Of a DNA stretch of 64,000 nucleotides, positions 25,879-34,069 are shown piece by piece. Position 1 is the stretch's first letter, and each line of letters begins with the position of its first letter. The notes beneath the pieces were generated by a model that worked only from the letters and a program-made list of their open reading frames with translations, did no database searches and had not been told where the DNA came from. Made by a program: the position numbers and the translations under genes. This DNA is from JAOUEA01 sp963810915 (lineage in GTDB: Bacteria > Actinomycetota > UBA4738 > HRBIN12). Location: NCBI GenBank assembly GCA_963810915.1, contig CAWEPH010000004.1, forward strand, positions 1-64,000, given 5' to 3'.

Positions 25879-26883
25879 ATGGCGGACCTGCATCACGCGA
25901 TCGCGGCCGAGGCCGAACGCACCGCGTTCTCCGGCGTGGTGCGGGTGGACCGAGGAGGGGAGACGCTCGTCGCGCAGGCCTTCGGGCTGGCCGACCGCGG
26001 CCGCGAGGTGCCGAATACCGTCGGGACCCGGCTCGCGCTCGCGAGCGGCGCGAAGGGCTTCACGGCGCTCGTCGTGATGTCCCTCGTGGAGGACGGGATC
26101 CTCGCGCTCGACACGACCGCGCGCTCGGTCCTCGGTGACGACCTGCCGCTGATCGACGGCGCGGTCACGGTCGAGCACCTGCTCGCGCATCGGTCGGGGA
26201 TCGGCGACTACCTCGACGAGGACACGATGACCGACGTCAAGGCGTACCTGATGCCCGTGCCCCCCCACGCGCTCGCGTCGACGGAGGACTACCTCACGGT
26301 GCTCGACGGACACCCGCAGGTGTCGGCGCCCGGCGAGCGGTTCGCCTACAACAACGGAGGCTTCGTGGTGCTCGCGCTGATCGCCGAGCGGGCGGGCGGG
26401 GAGCCGTTCCATCGCCTCGTGCACGAGCGGGTGTGCGAGCCCGCGGGTCTGCGCGACACCGGCTACCTACGGTCGGACGAGCTCCCCGGGGATGCGGCCC
26501 TCGGCTACCTGTGGACCGATCGGCCGCGCACGAACGTCTTCCACCTCCCGGTGCTCGGGACGGGCGACGGCGGGATCTACTCGACGGCCGCCGATCTCTC
26601 GCGGTTCTGGGCGGCCCTCTTCGCGGGCGAGATCGTGTCGGTCGATGCCGTCGCCGAGATGGTGCGCCCACGGAGCGATTGGCCGGAGGAGGAACGCCGG
26701 TACGGGCTCGGGTTCCACCTGCACGCGACGAGCGACGTCGTGTGGCTCGAGGGCTACGACGCGGGCGTCTCGTTCACGAGCACGCACGAGCCCGATCGCC
26801 GGATCACGGCCACGGTGATCTCGAACACGGCCGAGGGCGCGTGGCCGTTCGTCGAGCTGTTCGACCGAGAGCTCGGGATCTAG
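25879..26883 (+). CDS. Serine hydrolase, beta-lactamase/DD-peptidase family (class C type)
   Basis: A 334-residue penicillin-binding-protein-fold enzyme without a signal peptide. The S-x-x-K motif is LASGAKGFTAL (Ser about residue 56), the Y-x-N motif is FAYNNGGF (about residue 155), and the third active-site strand lies near WLEGYDAGVSFTS instead of a standard K-T-G or H-x-G, which is somewhat unusual. Relatives act as esterases, D-aminopeptidases or beta-lactamases. Cytosolic location and the altered third motif favour an esterase-like role. Confidence 0.85.
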   Translation: MADLHHAIAAEAERTAFSGVVRVDRGGETLVAQAFGLADRGREVPNTVGTRLALASGAKGFTALVVMSLVEDGILALDTTARSVLGDDLPLIDGAVTVEHLLAHRSGIGDYLDEDTMTDVKAYLMPVPPHALASTEDYLTVLDGHPQVSAPGERFAYNNGGFVVLALIAERAGGEPFHRLVHERVCEPAGLRDTGYLRSDELPGDAALGYLWTDRPRTNVFHLPVLGTGDGGIYSTAADLSRFWAALFAGEIVSVDAVAEMVRPRSDWPEEERRYGLGFHLHATSDVVWLEGYDAGVSFTSTHEPDRRITATVISNTAEGAWPFVELFDRELGI

Positions 26884-26960
26884 GGGCCGACCAAAGCGCG
26901 GGTCACGGCGATCGCCGGCGATGCCCGGGTGGGCCGTGAGCACCTGAGCTACCGCTCGAG

Positions 26961-27569
26961 TCAGTCGGCCGTGGCCGTTCCGTACTGCGGGCGTCCGGTG
27001 GGGCGGTAGACCTGGATCGTCACCCCGCTGGGGGTGACCGACTGCGACCCAAGCTCGAGCGCTATGTCCCTGCCGCTGTCAGGGAACAGCCGCGTGCCTT
27101 GGCCGACGACCACGGGGAAGGTGAACAGGTTGATCTCGTCGACGAGGTCGTTGTCGAGCAGCCAGCGGAACAGAGCACCGCTGCCGTGCACCTGCAGCTC
27201 GCCGCCCGGCTTGGCCTTCAGCTCGCGGATGGCGGCCGCGACGTCACCCGAGAGGACGGTCGCGTTCCACTCCGGGTCGAAGGGTGTGGTCGATGCCACG
27301 TACTTGGGCCGGGTGTGCAACGCGGTCCAGATCGGGCTGTCGCCCGGATCGTCCCACGTGCCCCAGGAGCCGGCGAAGATCTCGTAGGTCCGCCGGCCGA
27401 ACAGGAACGCGTCGGCGCGCTGGTAGATCTCGTCCATGACCGTCCCGGCTTCGTTGTCGAAGTGGGCCCATCCACCGCGCTCGAATACGCCGCGCTCGTC
27501 CTCCTCCGGCCCGCCCGGCCCCTGCATCACTCCGTCGACGGAAACCTGCGTGGTGGTCGTCAGCTTCAT
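26961..27569 (-). CDS. RibD C-terminal / dihydrofolate-reductase-fold protein, copy A
   Basis: A 202-residue DHFR-fold reductase-like protein (YwjB/YyaP type). MKLTTTTQVSVDGVMQGPGG starts with the S-x-D-G motif, then DAFLFGRRTYEIFAGSWGTW for the cofactor-binding helix, LQVHGSGALFRWLLDNDLVD and VVVGQGTRLF for the NADPH side. The substrate is unknown. A second gene at 62184-62804 is nearly the same (about 20 differences by eye), and the flanks downstream are also similar. No operon. Confidence 0.88.
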   Translation of the reverse strand: MKLTTTTQVSVDGVMQGPGGPEEDERGVFERGGWAHFDNEAGTVMDEIYQRADAFLFGRRTYEIFAGSWGTWDDPGDSPIWTALHTRPKYVASTTPFDPEWNATVLSGDVAAAIRELKAKPGGELQVHGSGALFRWLLDNDLVDEINLFTFPVVVGQGTRLFPDSGRDIALELGSQSVTPSGVTIQVYRPTGRPQYGTATAD

Positions 27570-27657
27570 TGCCGTGGTTCCTTCCCCTGGTCTCGCGTCC
27601 CTTCCTACCCAGAGGGGCGGACTGACAATCGTCAGAGGAAAGAGGAAAGGGGTCTAA

Positions 27658-27828
27658 CTACCGGCGGCTCGGTCTAGTCCGGCCGAAGATGTGCCGCCTG
27701 TCGTACCGATTTGGATGACATCCCTGCTGGCCAGAGAGGTGCGAGAGGGGAGAGATAGCCGATCGGACATGCATGCCGAAGACCTGATACGCGATGTGGA
27801 CGCCATCGGCAGTCGCGTACCGGGTCAT
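27658..27828 (-). pseudogene. N-terminal fragment of a hydrolase-cyclase-type gene
   Basis: The frame starts MTRYATADGVHIAYQVFG, the same opening as the two complete fusion genes (for example DVYIAYQVIGDGP at 55.4 kb and DVSLAYQVVGGGS at 31.6 kb), then diverges after 18 codons into unrelated sequence and stops at 27658. It is therefore the 5' end of a third copy, cut off inside the first beta strand. Confidence 0.6.
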
Positions 27829-28212
27829 CGGGCGGTCTATGCGAGGAATCCTTCCCTGACGCGTCCTGCCCCGCAAACCCCACGACACGAGGGCCACGCG
27901 CCGATCCACGAGCCTGGCGAGGGTGCTGGTGAGGAGACCCGAACTCCAACAGTCACCGGCATCGGCGCGCGGGCCGAGCTGGCGATGGATTCCTTGTCCC
28001 TTCCCACGCCAACCTGGCGCGCAGCCGGGCGAGCGAGCCTGTGACAGCCCACTGATGGCTCGACGCTCTGCGGTCCCCTTGTACCGACCCGATGAGGATT
28101 TGGGTCCTGTACGGCAGATCCGACACACGGTCATCTGGCATCGCGACTCGTGCTTTCCAAGGCCGCCCGGGATCGAGTCACGCCCCCGTTCGGGACGTTT
28201 CTGCTGGTAGAA
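27829..28212. other. Intergenic stretch upstream of the tRNA fragment
   Basis: No gene is supported. Contains the 28122 copy of the dispersed repeat and ends at the tRNA fragment. Confidence 0.4.
28122..28180 (+). repeat. GACACACGGTCATCTG dispersed element, copy 6
   Basis: Exact core at 28122-28137; the following 45 bp match the flank of the 18708 copy (CTCGTGCTTTCCAAGGC shared). It lies about 35 bp before the tRNA 3' fragment. Confidence 0.8.
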
Positions 28213-28256
28213 GGTGCTCCGGGGGTGGGACTCGAACCCACAACCTACGGACTAAG
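28213..28256 (-). other. 3' half of a tRNA gene, probable attachment-site scar
   Basis: The minus strand reads TCCGTAGGTT, then GTGGGTTCGAGTCCCAC, a perfect T arm with the TTCGA loop, then CCCCGGAGCACC, the 3' acceptor strand. No 5' acceptor strand (TCCGGGG) or D arm is found in the next 90 bases, so only the segment from the anticodon stem to the 3' end is present. Tyrosine integrases commonly duplicate exactly this part of a tRNA. The identity of the tRNA is not determinable because the anticodon is missing. Confidence 0.7.
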
Positions 28257-28286
28257 CACGCAGCGTGGCGAGCCGTCGACCACGGG

Positions 28287-28871
28287 ATGGTCGATGCCGA
28301 CGGAACCCAAGTCGCGCCGCGCACATTCGGGAGAGTGTCGTACGGAGCGACGGTTGCAACGCGGCTCCTTGGCCTCGGGAAGGAGTCGCTGCAGCTCGGA
28401 CTGGGCAGAGGTGTGCTCTTCGCACCGGAGACGGCCGAGTTCGTGGGAGACGATCCGATGCCCGTCTTGCTCGCCGCAGCTCGCCGGCTGGTCGAGGAGG
28501 TAAGCAGCCGGAGGCGCTTAGAGGAGGAGGCGGACCTCAGCCCGAACGGACTAAGGGACATCCTTGCGGGCAGATCGAAACCCTGGCCGAGAACGTTGAG
28601 GTCTCTGTGGCGTGCGACGTCCGAGCTCGCCTCAGACGCGATTAGACAGGTGGACACGTTTGGTCCTAGACCGACGGATGCCTACGACGTCGCCTTCCGA
28701 TACTTGGCTGAGGTTCCTGCGCCTGAGCGTCGTTGCAGATGGTGCGGCAAGGGCCTTGCCGGACGACAACGGCTCTGGTGTTCAGATGCCCACAGGAAGC
28801 TCGGAACGAGGTACGAGCAAATGCCCCTCCCGCTCAGTGAGTTCCCTATCGACTTGCCCGACGATCTCTAG
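28287..28871 (+). CDS. HTH protein with C-terminal zinc-binding motif
   Basis: A protein of up to 194 residues (ATG 28287; other starts are possible). Residues about 70-105 form a helix-turn-helix-like region (LEEEADLSPNGLRDILAGRS). The C-terminus holds RRCRWCGKGLAGRQRLWCSD-A-H-R, a C-x2-C...C-x3-H zinc motif common in small proteins of actinobacterial plasmids and phages. It begins right after the tRNA fragment, the usual place for genes of an integrated element. The frame stays open upstream through the tRNA piece, which should not be read as protein. Confidence 0.6.
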   Translation: MVDADGTQVAPRTFGRVSYGATVATRLLGLGKESLQLGLGRGVLFAPETAEFVGDDPMPVLLAAARRLVEEVSSRRRLEEEADLSPNGLRDILAGRSKPWPRTLRSLWRATSELASDAIRQVDTFGPRPTDAYDVAFRYLAEVPAPERRCRWCGKGLAGRQRLWCSDAHRKLGTRYEQMPLPLSEFPIDLPDDL

Positions 28872-28878
28872 AGCCGCG

Positions 28879-29010
28879 TCAGGTGTCGGTTGCCTCGAGC
28901 TGGCCCAAGACACGGGCAATTTGCTGGCGAACGCTAGGGTTCAACGAAGCCATGTCGATGAGCTCGGCGACAAGGTCTGCCGACTCCCCGTCGTGCCTCC
29001 GATGTCGCAC
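28879..29010 (-). CDS. Possible 43-residue protein
   Basis: A GTG at 29010 opens a frame with ADLVAELIDMASLNPSVRQQ and IARVLGQLEATDT before the stop at 28879. The helical pattern is protein-like, but there is no clear ribosome-binding site, and it is convergent with the HTH/zinc gene. Confidence 0.3.
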   Translation of the reverse strand: MRHRRHDGESADLVAELIDMASLNPSVRQQIARVLGQLEATDT

Positions 29011-29070
29011 AGGGGCTCTGGGGCGATACCCGACCCCTTTCACCGGCAACCTTTTCTAGCGGGTAGAGGC

Positions 29071-29102
29071 GCGGCGCTCGGCCGGATCCGGCCGAGCGCC
29101 GC
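29071..29102 (-). terminator. Perfect 32-bp palindrome downstream of the Gly-rich membrane protein
   Basis: Sixteen bases each side of a GGATCC centre pair exactly (half-site GCGGCGCTCGGCCGGA). It begins 30 bp after the stop at 29133 and also faces the end of the convergent genes, so a bidirectional terminator is the simplest reading, although there is no T tract. Confidence 0.55.
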
Positions 29103-29132
29103 TAGCCACCTTTCTCTGTCGAGCGGGAGGCG

Positions 29133-29813
29133 TCAGTAGCCGTAGCCGCCGCCACCACTACCACCGCTGCCGCCGTAACCGCCTCCACCACCGCCGCCCC
29201 CACCGTAGGGTGCGGTCGGGCCGTTCTGACCGCCGCCTCCGCCGCTACCCGACGCGAACGCGTTGGCCTGCGAGATCACGCCGGCGACACCCAAAGCGCC
29301 GATCACGATCGCGGCCGCGAGCGCGAATCCGCGCACCCGTGAAGCGGACCGAGCCGGGGCTGAGCCTCGAACGGCGAGCCACGCGGCACCGATGACGACG
29401 ACTACCGCAAGGATCTGGGCGAGGGCATCGGCGAACCGAGCGGGCAGCACGACGTGGGCGAACTGGCCGAACGGGAGCGCCACCGTCCTGGACACCAGCC
29501 AGGTCGCCGCGACGACCGCGTTGCCCAAGGCGCCGAGCGCGAGCCACCATCGCGGAGCCCAGACCAGCGTCACGAGACCCCACACGACCTGCGCGACGCC
29601 GATCGTCCAGAAGAACGCCAGGCTCTGCGCGTTGAGGCCGGGGATCGAAGCAGCTGCCGCGATGTTGATCGCACCGGAGGCGATGCTGGCCATCGCGATC
29701 ACCGTGACGATAGCCGCCGCGTTCCGATCCTGGTCGGCGAGCGTTCCCTGTGCCGGCACTTCGGCCGGGCGGAAGCGCTCCTCACTCTGTTCCCATCGAG
29801 GTTGTGCAGACAT
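29133..29813 (-). CDS. Membrane protein with glycine-rich C-terminal tail
   Basis: A 226-residue protein from the ATG at 29813 after GGAAGGAGG. Following a charged N-terminus (SEERFRPAEVPAQGTLADQD) there are five hydrophobic segments between residues 30 and 185 (IVTVIAMASIASGAINIAAA, FFWTIGVAQVVWGLVTLVW, LALGALGNAVVAATWLV, LAQILAVVVVIGAAWLAV, ALAAAIVIGALGVAGVI). The last 40 residues are low-complexity Gly/Tyr (YGGGGGGGGGYGGSGG), probably a flexible extracytoplasmic tail. Function unknown. Confidence 0.75.
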   Translation of the reverse strand: MSAQPRWEQSEERFRPAEVPAQGTLADQDRNAAAIVTVIAMASIASGAINIAAAASIPGLNAQSLAFFWTIGVAQVVWGLVTLVWAPRWWLALGALGNAVVAATWLVSRTVALPFGQFAHVVLPARFADALAQILAVVVVIGAAWLAVRGSAPARSASRVRGFALAAAIVIGALGVAGVISQANAFASGSGGGGGQNGPTAPYGGGGGGGGGYGGSGGSGGGGYGY

Positions 29814-30286
29814 CACTCTTCCTCCTTCCATCTCAACCGCAGGCTCTTCCACTCCTCGTTCCCTCCGCACGGAGCGTGCCTCTCGGTACCTGGTGGTAGT
29901 ACGGCCGGGCCCACAAGCCGGTCGTGTGACATTCGTCACGTCGGTCGGACGTTCAGCGGCGCATTGCGCCTTCCTCGATGTCTGCGCCCGGGAGTAGCGT
30001 GGCGAGCTCGACGGAGCGCTCCCGGCGGGTGTCTGACTTCGAGAGCTCGGCTGGTCGATGCACGACGCGCCGCCTCACCCCGAAGCTGCCCAGCCCCGAT
30101 CGAGCCTCGCGCCGCCGATCCGAGCGCCGCCAGCCGAAGCCCGAGGCACAGAGCACCCGTGTCCGCGATGACGCACAGACGGGCGAGCCGCCACACCAGC
30201 CCGTCCTGCATCTGACGGGCTGAGTGGGGGCGCGGGCCCGGGGTGGCCGATTCGTCTAGTGGCCGATTCGTCTACAGGACCGTGCT
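29814..30286. other. Intergenic stretch with a short tandem repeat
   Basis: No convincing gene. A minus-strand frame with SKSDTRRERSVELATLLPGA near 30040-29960 is weakly protein-like but has no start. The tandem repeat at 30243-30274 lies at the right end. Confidence 0.35.
30243..30274 (+). repeat. Two tandem 16-bp units
   Basis: GTGGCCGATTCGTCTA occurs twice in a row, just past the stop of the hydrolase-cyclase gene. Confidence 0.9.
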
Positions 30287-31633
30287 TCAGTGGGTGGGAC
30301 TCGTCACCCGGTAGAGGTGCCACCGGTCGGGGACGCCCTTCAGCTCGTGCTCGCCGGCGTCCTCGAACGTGAGACCGGAGCCGGCGACAAGGTCTTTGAC
30401 CGTGGAGGAGACCAGCACCTCCGACGCACCGGCCATCGCGCTGACGCGAGCCCCGATGTGGACGGCGATACCATGGACGCCTTCATCGGTGAGCTCGACC
30501 TCGCCGGTGTGGACGCCCGCGCGGATCTCCAAGCCGAGCTCTCGAAGCGCGGAGCTGATCGCAAGGGCGCAGCGCACGGCTCGCGCCGGACCGTCGAACG
30601 TCGCCAGGAAGCCGTCGCCGGCGGTATCGATCTCGACCCCTTCGAACCGGTCGAGCTCTTCGCGTGCCCGCCGATGGTGCTCTCCCAAGAGCTCTACCCA
30701 TCCCGCATCTCCCACCATCGCCGCACGCTCGGTCGAGCCGACGATGTCGGTGAACAGGACGGTGGCGAGCCGACGGTCCGTGGACACACGCTGAACGCTC
30801 TCAGCGAGGAACGTCCGGATCTCACGCAGCACCGCGTCGGTGTCTCCGATCCACGGGATCCCGTCGTCGCCCGGCAGCTCTACCAGGCGCGCGTGGGGCA
30901 TCTTCTCGGCGACATAACGTCCTGCCTCGATGGGCTCGATCTGATCGCCCGTCCGATGCAGGACCAGTGTCGGTGTTCGAACGATCGGCAGGATCTCTCG
31001 GATGTCGGTGTTGCTCGAGTTCCGCATGACCGCTTCGGCGGAAGACGGACTTGCGGCAACCCTCGTATAGGAGATCCACCGTTCGAGCTCATCAGGGTCG
31101 TCGAGCATCCCAGGGCCCATCCACCGTGCGTTCTTCACAACCCAGGCGCGCGTTCCCCAGCCATCTCGGATGCTCGCGAGCCACTCCTCCCAGTACTCGT
31201 CGGTCCACGCCCACGGGTAGTCCTCCGCCGGCTTCTGTGCTGCGGAGGCGCTGAGAAGGATGAGCGATTCCACGCGTTCGGGGTTCGTTGCCGCGAACAG
31301 GATGGAGGTGTCGCTGCCGTCCCAGATCCCGAGCAGCGTTGCCTTCGCCGATCCCACCTCGTCGAGCACGATCTCCAGATCGCGCAGCATCGTCTCCTGC
31401 GGCGGCGCCTCCCGGAAGCGGTCCGAGAGGCCCGAACCACGACGGTCGGTGAGGATCAGTCGAGACATCTCGGCGAGCCGGGACAGGAAGCGCGAGAGCG
31501 AGGGGTATTCCCACGCGTACTCGAGGTTCGACACGTACCCGGATACGAGGAGCAGATCGTGGGAGCCGCCGCCCACGACTTGATAGGCAAGCGAGACGTC
31601 ACCGTTGCGGACGTAGTGCACGTCCGGCTTCAT
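30287..31633 (-). CDS. Alpha/beta-hydrolase-like domain fused to a class III cyclase
   Basis: A 448-residue cytosolic fusion of the type seen in mycobacterial Rv1900c. ATG 31633 follows GGAGG. Residues 1-265 are an alpha/beta-hydrolase fold (VSLAYQVVGGGSHDLLLVSG, RLILTDRRGSGLSDR), but the nucleophile elbow reads LLGIWDGSDTSILFAA: the expected Ser of G-x-S-x-G is Trp, so this domain is probably not a hydrolase. Residues 275-445 are the cyclase domain with ATVLFTDIVGSTERAA (first metal Asp), IDTAGDGFLATFDGPARAVR (second) and GEHELKGVPDRWHLYRV at the end. It likely binds a ligand through the dead hydrolase fold and controls cyclic-nucleotide output. Confidence 0.88.
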   Translation of the reverse strand: MKPDVHYVRNGDVSLAYQVVGGGSHDLLLVSGYVSNLEYAWEYPSLSRFLSRLAEMSRLILTDRRGSGLSDRFREAPPQETMLRDLEIVLDEVGSAKATLLGIWDGSDTSILFAATNPERVESLILLSASAAQKPAEDYPWAWTDEYWEEWLASIRDGWGTRAWVVKNARWMGPGMLDDPDELERWISYTRVAASPSSAEAVMRNSSNTDIREILPIVRTPTLVLHRTGDQIEPIEAGRYVAEKMPHARLVELPGDDGIPWIGDTDAVLREIRTFLAESVQRVSTDRRLATVLFTDIVGSTERAAMVGDAGWVELLGEHHRRAREELDRFEGVEIDTAGDGFLATFDGPARAVRCALAISSALRELGLEIRAGVHTGEVELTDEGVHGIAVHIGARVSAMAGASEVLVSSTVKDLVAGSGLTFEDAGEHELKGVPDRWHLYRVTSPTH

Positions 31634-31832
31634 CTGGGGACCTCCACGGCCGTATCCTTGGCCCTGCCGGGTCCGGGCGCAACTGGGCTCGGCAGTGATC
31701 CCAGTAGCGGCTCCTCATGTCCTTCGCCGCCGGGGCGGGGAAGCCGTAGCGCTCGCGGTTGGCGATGTGCCGGAACGCGCTCGCCGTCCTCCCGCGGAGC
31801 GTTTCGTCGAGGCTTGGCAACGAGGTTCCCAT
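31599..31832 (-). CDS. Possible small basic protein overlapping the fusion gene start
   Basis: ATG 31832 opens a 77-codon frame (MGTSLPSLDETLRGRTASAF, RHIANRERYGFPAPAAKDMR, SRYWDHCRAQLRPDPAGPR) that fills the gap between the antiporter and the hydrolase-cyclase gene and overlaps the latter by 35 bp. Composition is protein-like, but no family or good ribosome-binding site is seen. Confidence 0.35.
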   Translation of the reverse strand: MGTSLPSLDETLRGRTASAFRHIANRERYGFPAPAAKDMRSRYWDHCRAQLRPDPAGPRIRPWRSPDEAGRALRPQR

Positions 31833-31852
31833 CTGCTCCACCAGCACTCGAC

Positions 31853-33145
31853 CTACGAGGTCGCGCCCGGTCGATGTCCCAGCCAGCGGCGTCGCACCCG
31901 CGGCTCCGGAACGCTCACGAGCTCGGGGGCTGGGCCCGTCACCCGAGCGATGGATGCCCCGTAGCGGCGGGCGAGCGGCGAGGCCGTGACGCCGTGCGCG
32001 AGCACCGAGAGCACGATCGTCCACGTCGCGACCTCGACGATGGTATCCGCGGCGATCGCTCCCCGATGCAGGGTGTGAAGCGTCAATATCGTGAACACTA
32101 CCGATGCCAGTCCGCGAGGCCCGAACCAGCCTGCGAACGCGATCGTCTCCCGGCGCAGGCCGAGCCCTAGCCACGCGAGCGCCACGGGGAGCATCCGGAT
32201 GACCGTGAGGCTGAGCACCGCATAGACGATCGGTAACACGTGGAAGCTTCCCGTCAGCACCGGACCCGCGAGCAACGCGCCGAAGATCGTCCAGACCCCG
32301 AAGGACAGGAACAGCGCAAAGGTCTCGGTGAACTCCACCGACCGATGAGCCCTGACCCCCGTGGTCGCTCCGAACAGGATTCCGGCAACGAAGGCTGCCA
32401 CGAACCCGTTGCCACCGATCGCGATCGAGCCCGCGTACGCGAGCAGCGCCAGCGCGAGGATCGCGACCTGCTCCGAAACCTGGGAGGTCCATCCTCGCTC
32501 GCTCGCAGCGGAGTAGACCGCCCCGCCGAGGACACCGACGACGAGCGCGGCCGCGAATGCGAGCGCGATCTGCTCCGACGCCTTGACCAGCCACCACCCT
32601 GCACCGATCCCCTCCTCCGAGACCAACAGCGCAAGGAACAACGCCAGGAACGGCGTCGCGAGCCCGTCGTTGAGTCCGCTCTCCACGTTCAGCGCCCGGC
32701 GGATGCGGACGGGAACCGCCGGATCGGTGAAGACCGGGAGGCCCAGCGCGGCATCGGTCGGCGCAAGGATCGTGCCGATGACGGCCGCCGCCGCCCAACC
32801 CTCCGCGTGGAACATCAAGCCCGCCACGAGCGTCCCCATGGCGATGGTGAGCGGGAGGCCCAGCAAGAGCAGCCGTCCGGGGAGCTGGACGTCGCCCTCG
32901 ACCTCGCGCAGCCTGACGGTGGAGGCGTCGGCGAACAGCAAGAGGGCGAGCGTGAGCTCGGTCAACGTGAGGGACACCTCGTCTCCGATCCGGAACGGAA
33001 GGACGTTCAGGACGCTCGGACCCAGCAGCAAGCCGGCGGTCATGAACACGATCGGCGCGGTGATCGACCACCGTTCGAGCCTCGATGCCGCCAGCGCATA
33101 GACGACGAAGAACGCAGCCAGGATAGTGAGGCCGTTCACGTTCAC
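31853..33145 (-). CDS. CPA1-family monovalent cation/proton antiporter
   Basis: A 430-residue inner-membrane antiporter with about 12 transmembrane helices, exchanging Na+ or K+ for H+. The signature stretch VIGTILAPTDAALGLPVF, then ALNVESGLNDGLATPFLALF, carries the conserved ion-binding Asp pair of NhaP-type proteins. Other visible segments: NVLPFRIGDEVSLTLTELTL and WFGPRGLASVVFTILTL near the end, with the G-P-R-G motif. Unlike larger CPA1 members it has no long cytosolic regulatory tail. ATG 33145. Downstream genes lie close on the same strand (antiporter, small ORF, fusion cyclase) and may share a transcript. Confidence 0.9.
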   Translation of the reverse strand: MNVNGLTILAAFFVVYALAASRLERWSITAPIVFMTAGLLLGPSVLNVLPFRIGDEVSLTLTELTLALLLFADASTVRLREVEGDVQLPGRLLLLGLPLTIAMGTLVAGLMFHAEGWAAAAVIGTILAPTDAALGLPVFTDPAVPVRIRRALNVESGLNDGLATPFLALFLALLVSEEGIGAGWWLVKASEQIALAFAAALVVGVLGGAVYSAASERGWTSQVSEQVAILALALLAYAGSIAIGGNGFVAAFVAGILFGATTGVRAHRSVEFTETFALFLSFGVWTIFGALLAGPVLTGSFHVLPIVYAVLSLTVIRMLPVALAWLGLGLRRETIAFAGWFGPRGLASVVFTILTLHTLHRGAIAADTIVEVATWTIVLSVLAHGVTASPLARRYGASIARVTGPAPELVSVPEPRVRRRWLGHRPGATS

Positions 33146-33404
33146 CTCGTGAGGAGACGCTCAGCACGCGACGGCCGAAGGATAGTCGCACTCAGGGGTG
33201 CGGCGCCCTGGCCACGAAGCGGTTCCTTCCGTCGCGGTGTCGCCCAGTCACGCAAGAGCACGTACGTCGGTGAGCCGAGTCGTCGTCCGGTTCCTTCCAT
33301 CGGTCAAGCTACCGCGGAGCGAGAGGGGCGGCACGATCGCGTGCACCCGACTGTCACGCCTAACCCGTGCGGTCGTCGGGGAGCATCTCTGGAACACTCT
33401 TCCC

Positions 33405-33965
33405 GTGGGTCCGATCGGACAGCAATGGGATGCCAGGACGTATGTGGGGACCGGCCCGCACCCGTCGGATCCCCGGGCGCTGGCCGCCGCGGCCGAGATC
33501 ATCGAGCTGATCGAAGGGAGGAGGCTGGGGTCCGGCGCCGAGCACGTCGGCAGCACCGCGGTGCCCGATCTCGTAGGCAAGAACTTCGTCGACCTCCAGA
33601 TCACGGCAGATCCCGAAGATGTCGCGTTGATCGCCGACGCCCTGCTCGGGCTCGGGTTCGTTCGCCAGAGGGGTCCCGACGCGTGGCCGCCGGAACGTCC
33701 GATGCTCGAAGGGACCTACCGCTGTAGGGGAGCCGTCTTTGGCGTACACGCGCACGTGGTCCCCACGACGGACCCCGACGTGAAACAGATGGCGGCCTTC
33801 CGCGATCTCCTTCGGGGCGACCGTCGTGCTCTTGAGGCCTATGCCGCCGAGAAGCGCCGGATCCTCGAGCAAACCGACGACGTGCGCGAATATACCGACG
33901 CGAAGACGGATGTGATCGCGCGCCTCCTCGCGCACCGTGGAACGGACCGCGGGGAGCTGGGCTGA
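33405..33965 (+). CDS. GrpB-family nucleotidyltransferase-fold protein
   Basis: A 186-residue GrpB/UPF0157 protein from the GTG at 33405. The family core EHVGSTAVPDLVGKNFVDLQ has the G-S-T and the D-x-Q/D of the nucleotidyltransferase fold; GTYRCRGAVFGVHAHVVPTT and FRDLLRGDRRALEAYAAEKR are also typical. Biochemical role is not established, although some members are fused to CoA-synthesis enzymes. It is divergent from the antiporter gene. The start has no strong ribosome-binding site. Confidence 0.85.
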   Translation: MGPIGQQWDARTYVGTGPHPSDPRALAAAAEIIELIEGRRLGSGAEHVGSTAVPDLVGKNFVDLQITADPEDVALIADALLGLGFVRQRGPDAWPPERPMLEGTYRCRGAVFGVHAHVVPTTDPDVKQMAAFRDLLRGDRRALEAYAAEKRRILEQTDDVREYTDAKTDVIARLLAHRGTDRGELG

Positions 33966-34069
33966 TATGACCTCCAGGAGAATCACGGGCAAATGGGTTG
34001 CTAAGAAATCTGGTCTGAACCTTCGAGATTGCCACCCTCACTTGTCAACCGTCTCGTTCGTGCTGGCGG

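Noticed and set aside
28092..28290. N-terminal extension of the HTH/zinc protein reading GGGTRTHNLR
   Set aside because: This is the well-known false translation of a tRNA T arm; the DNA is a tRNA fragment, not coding.
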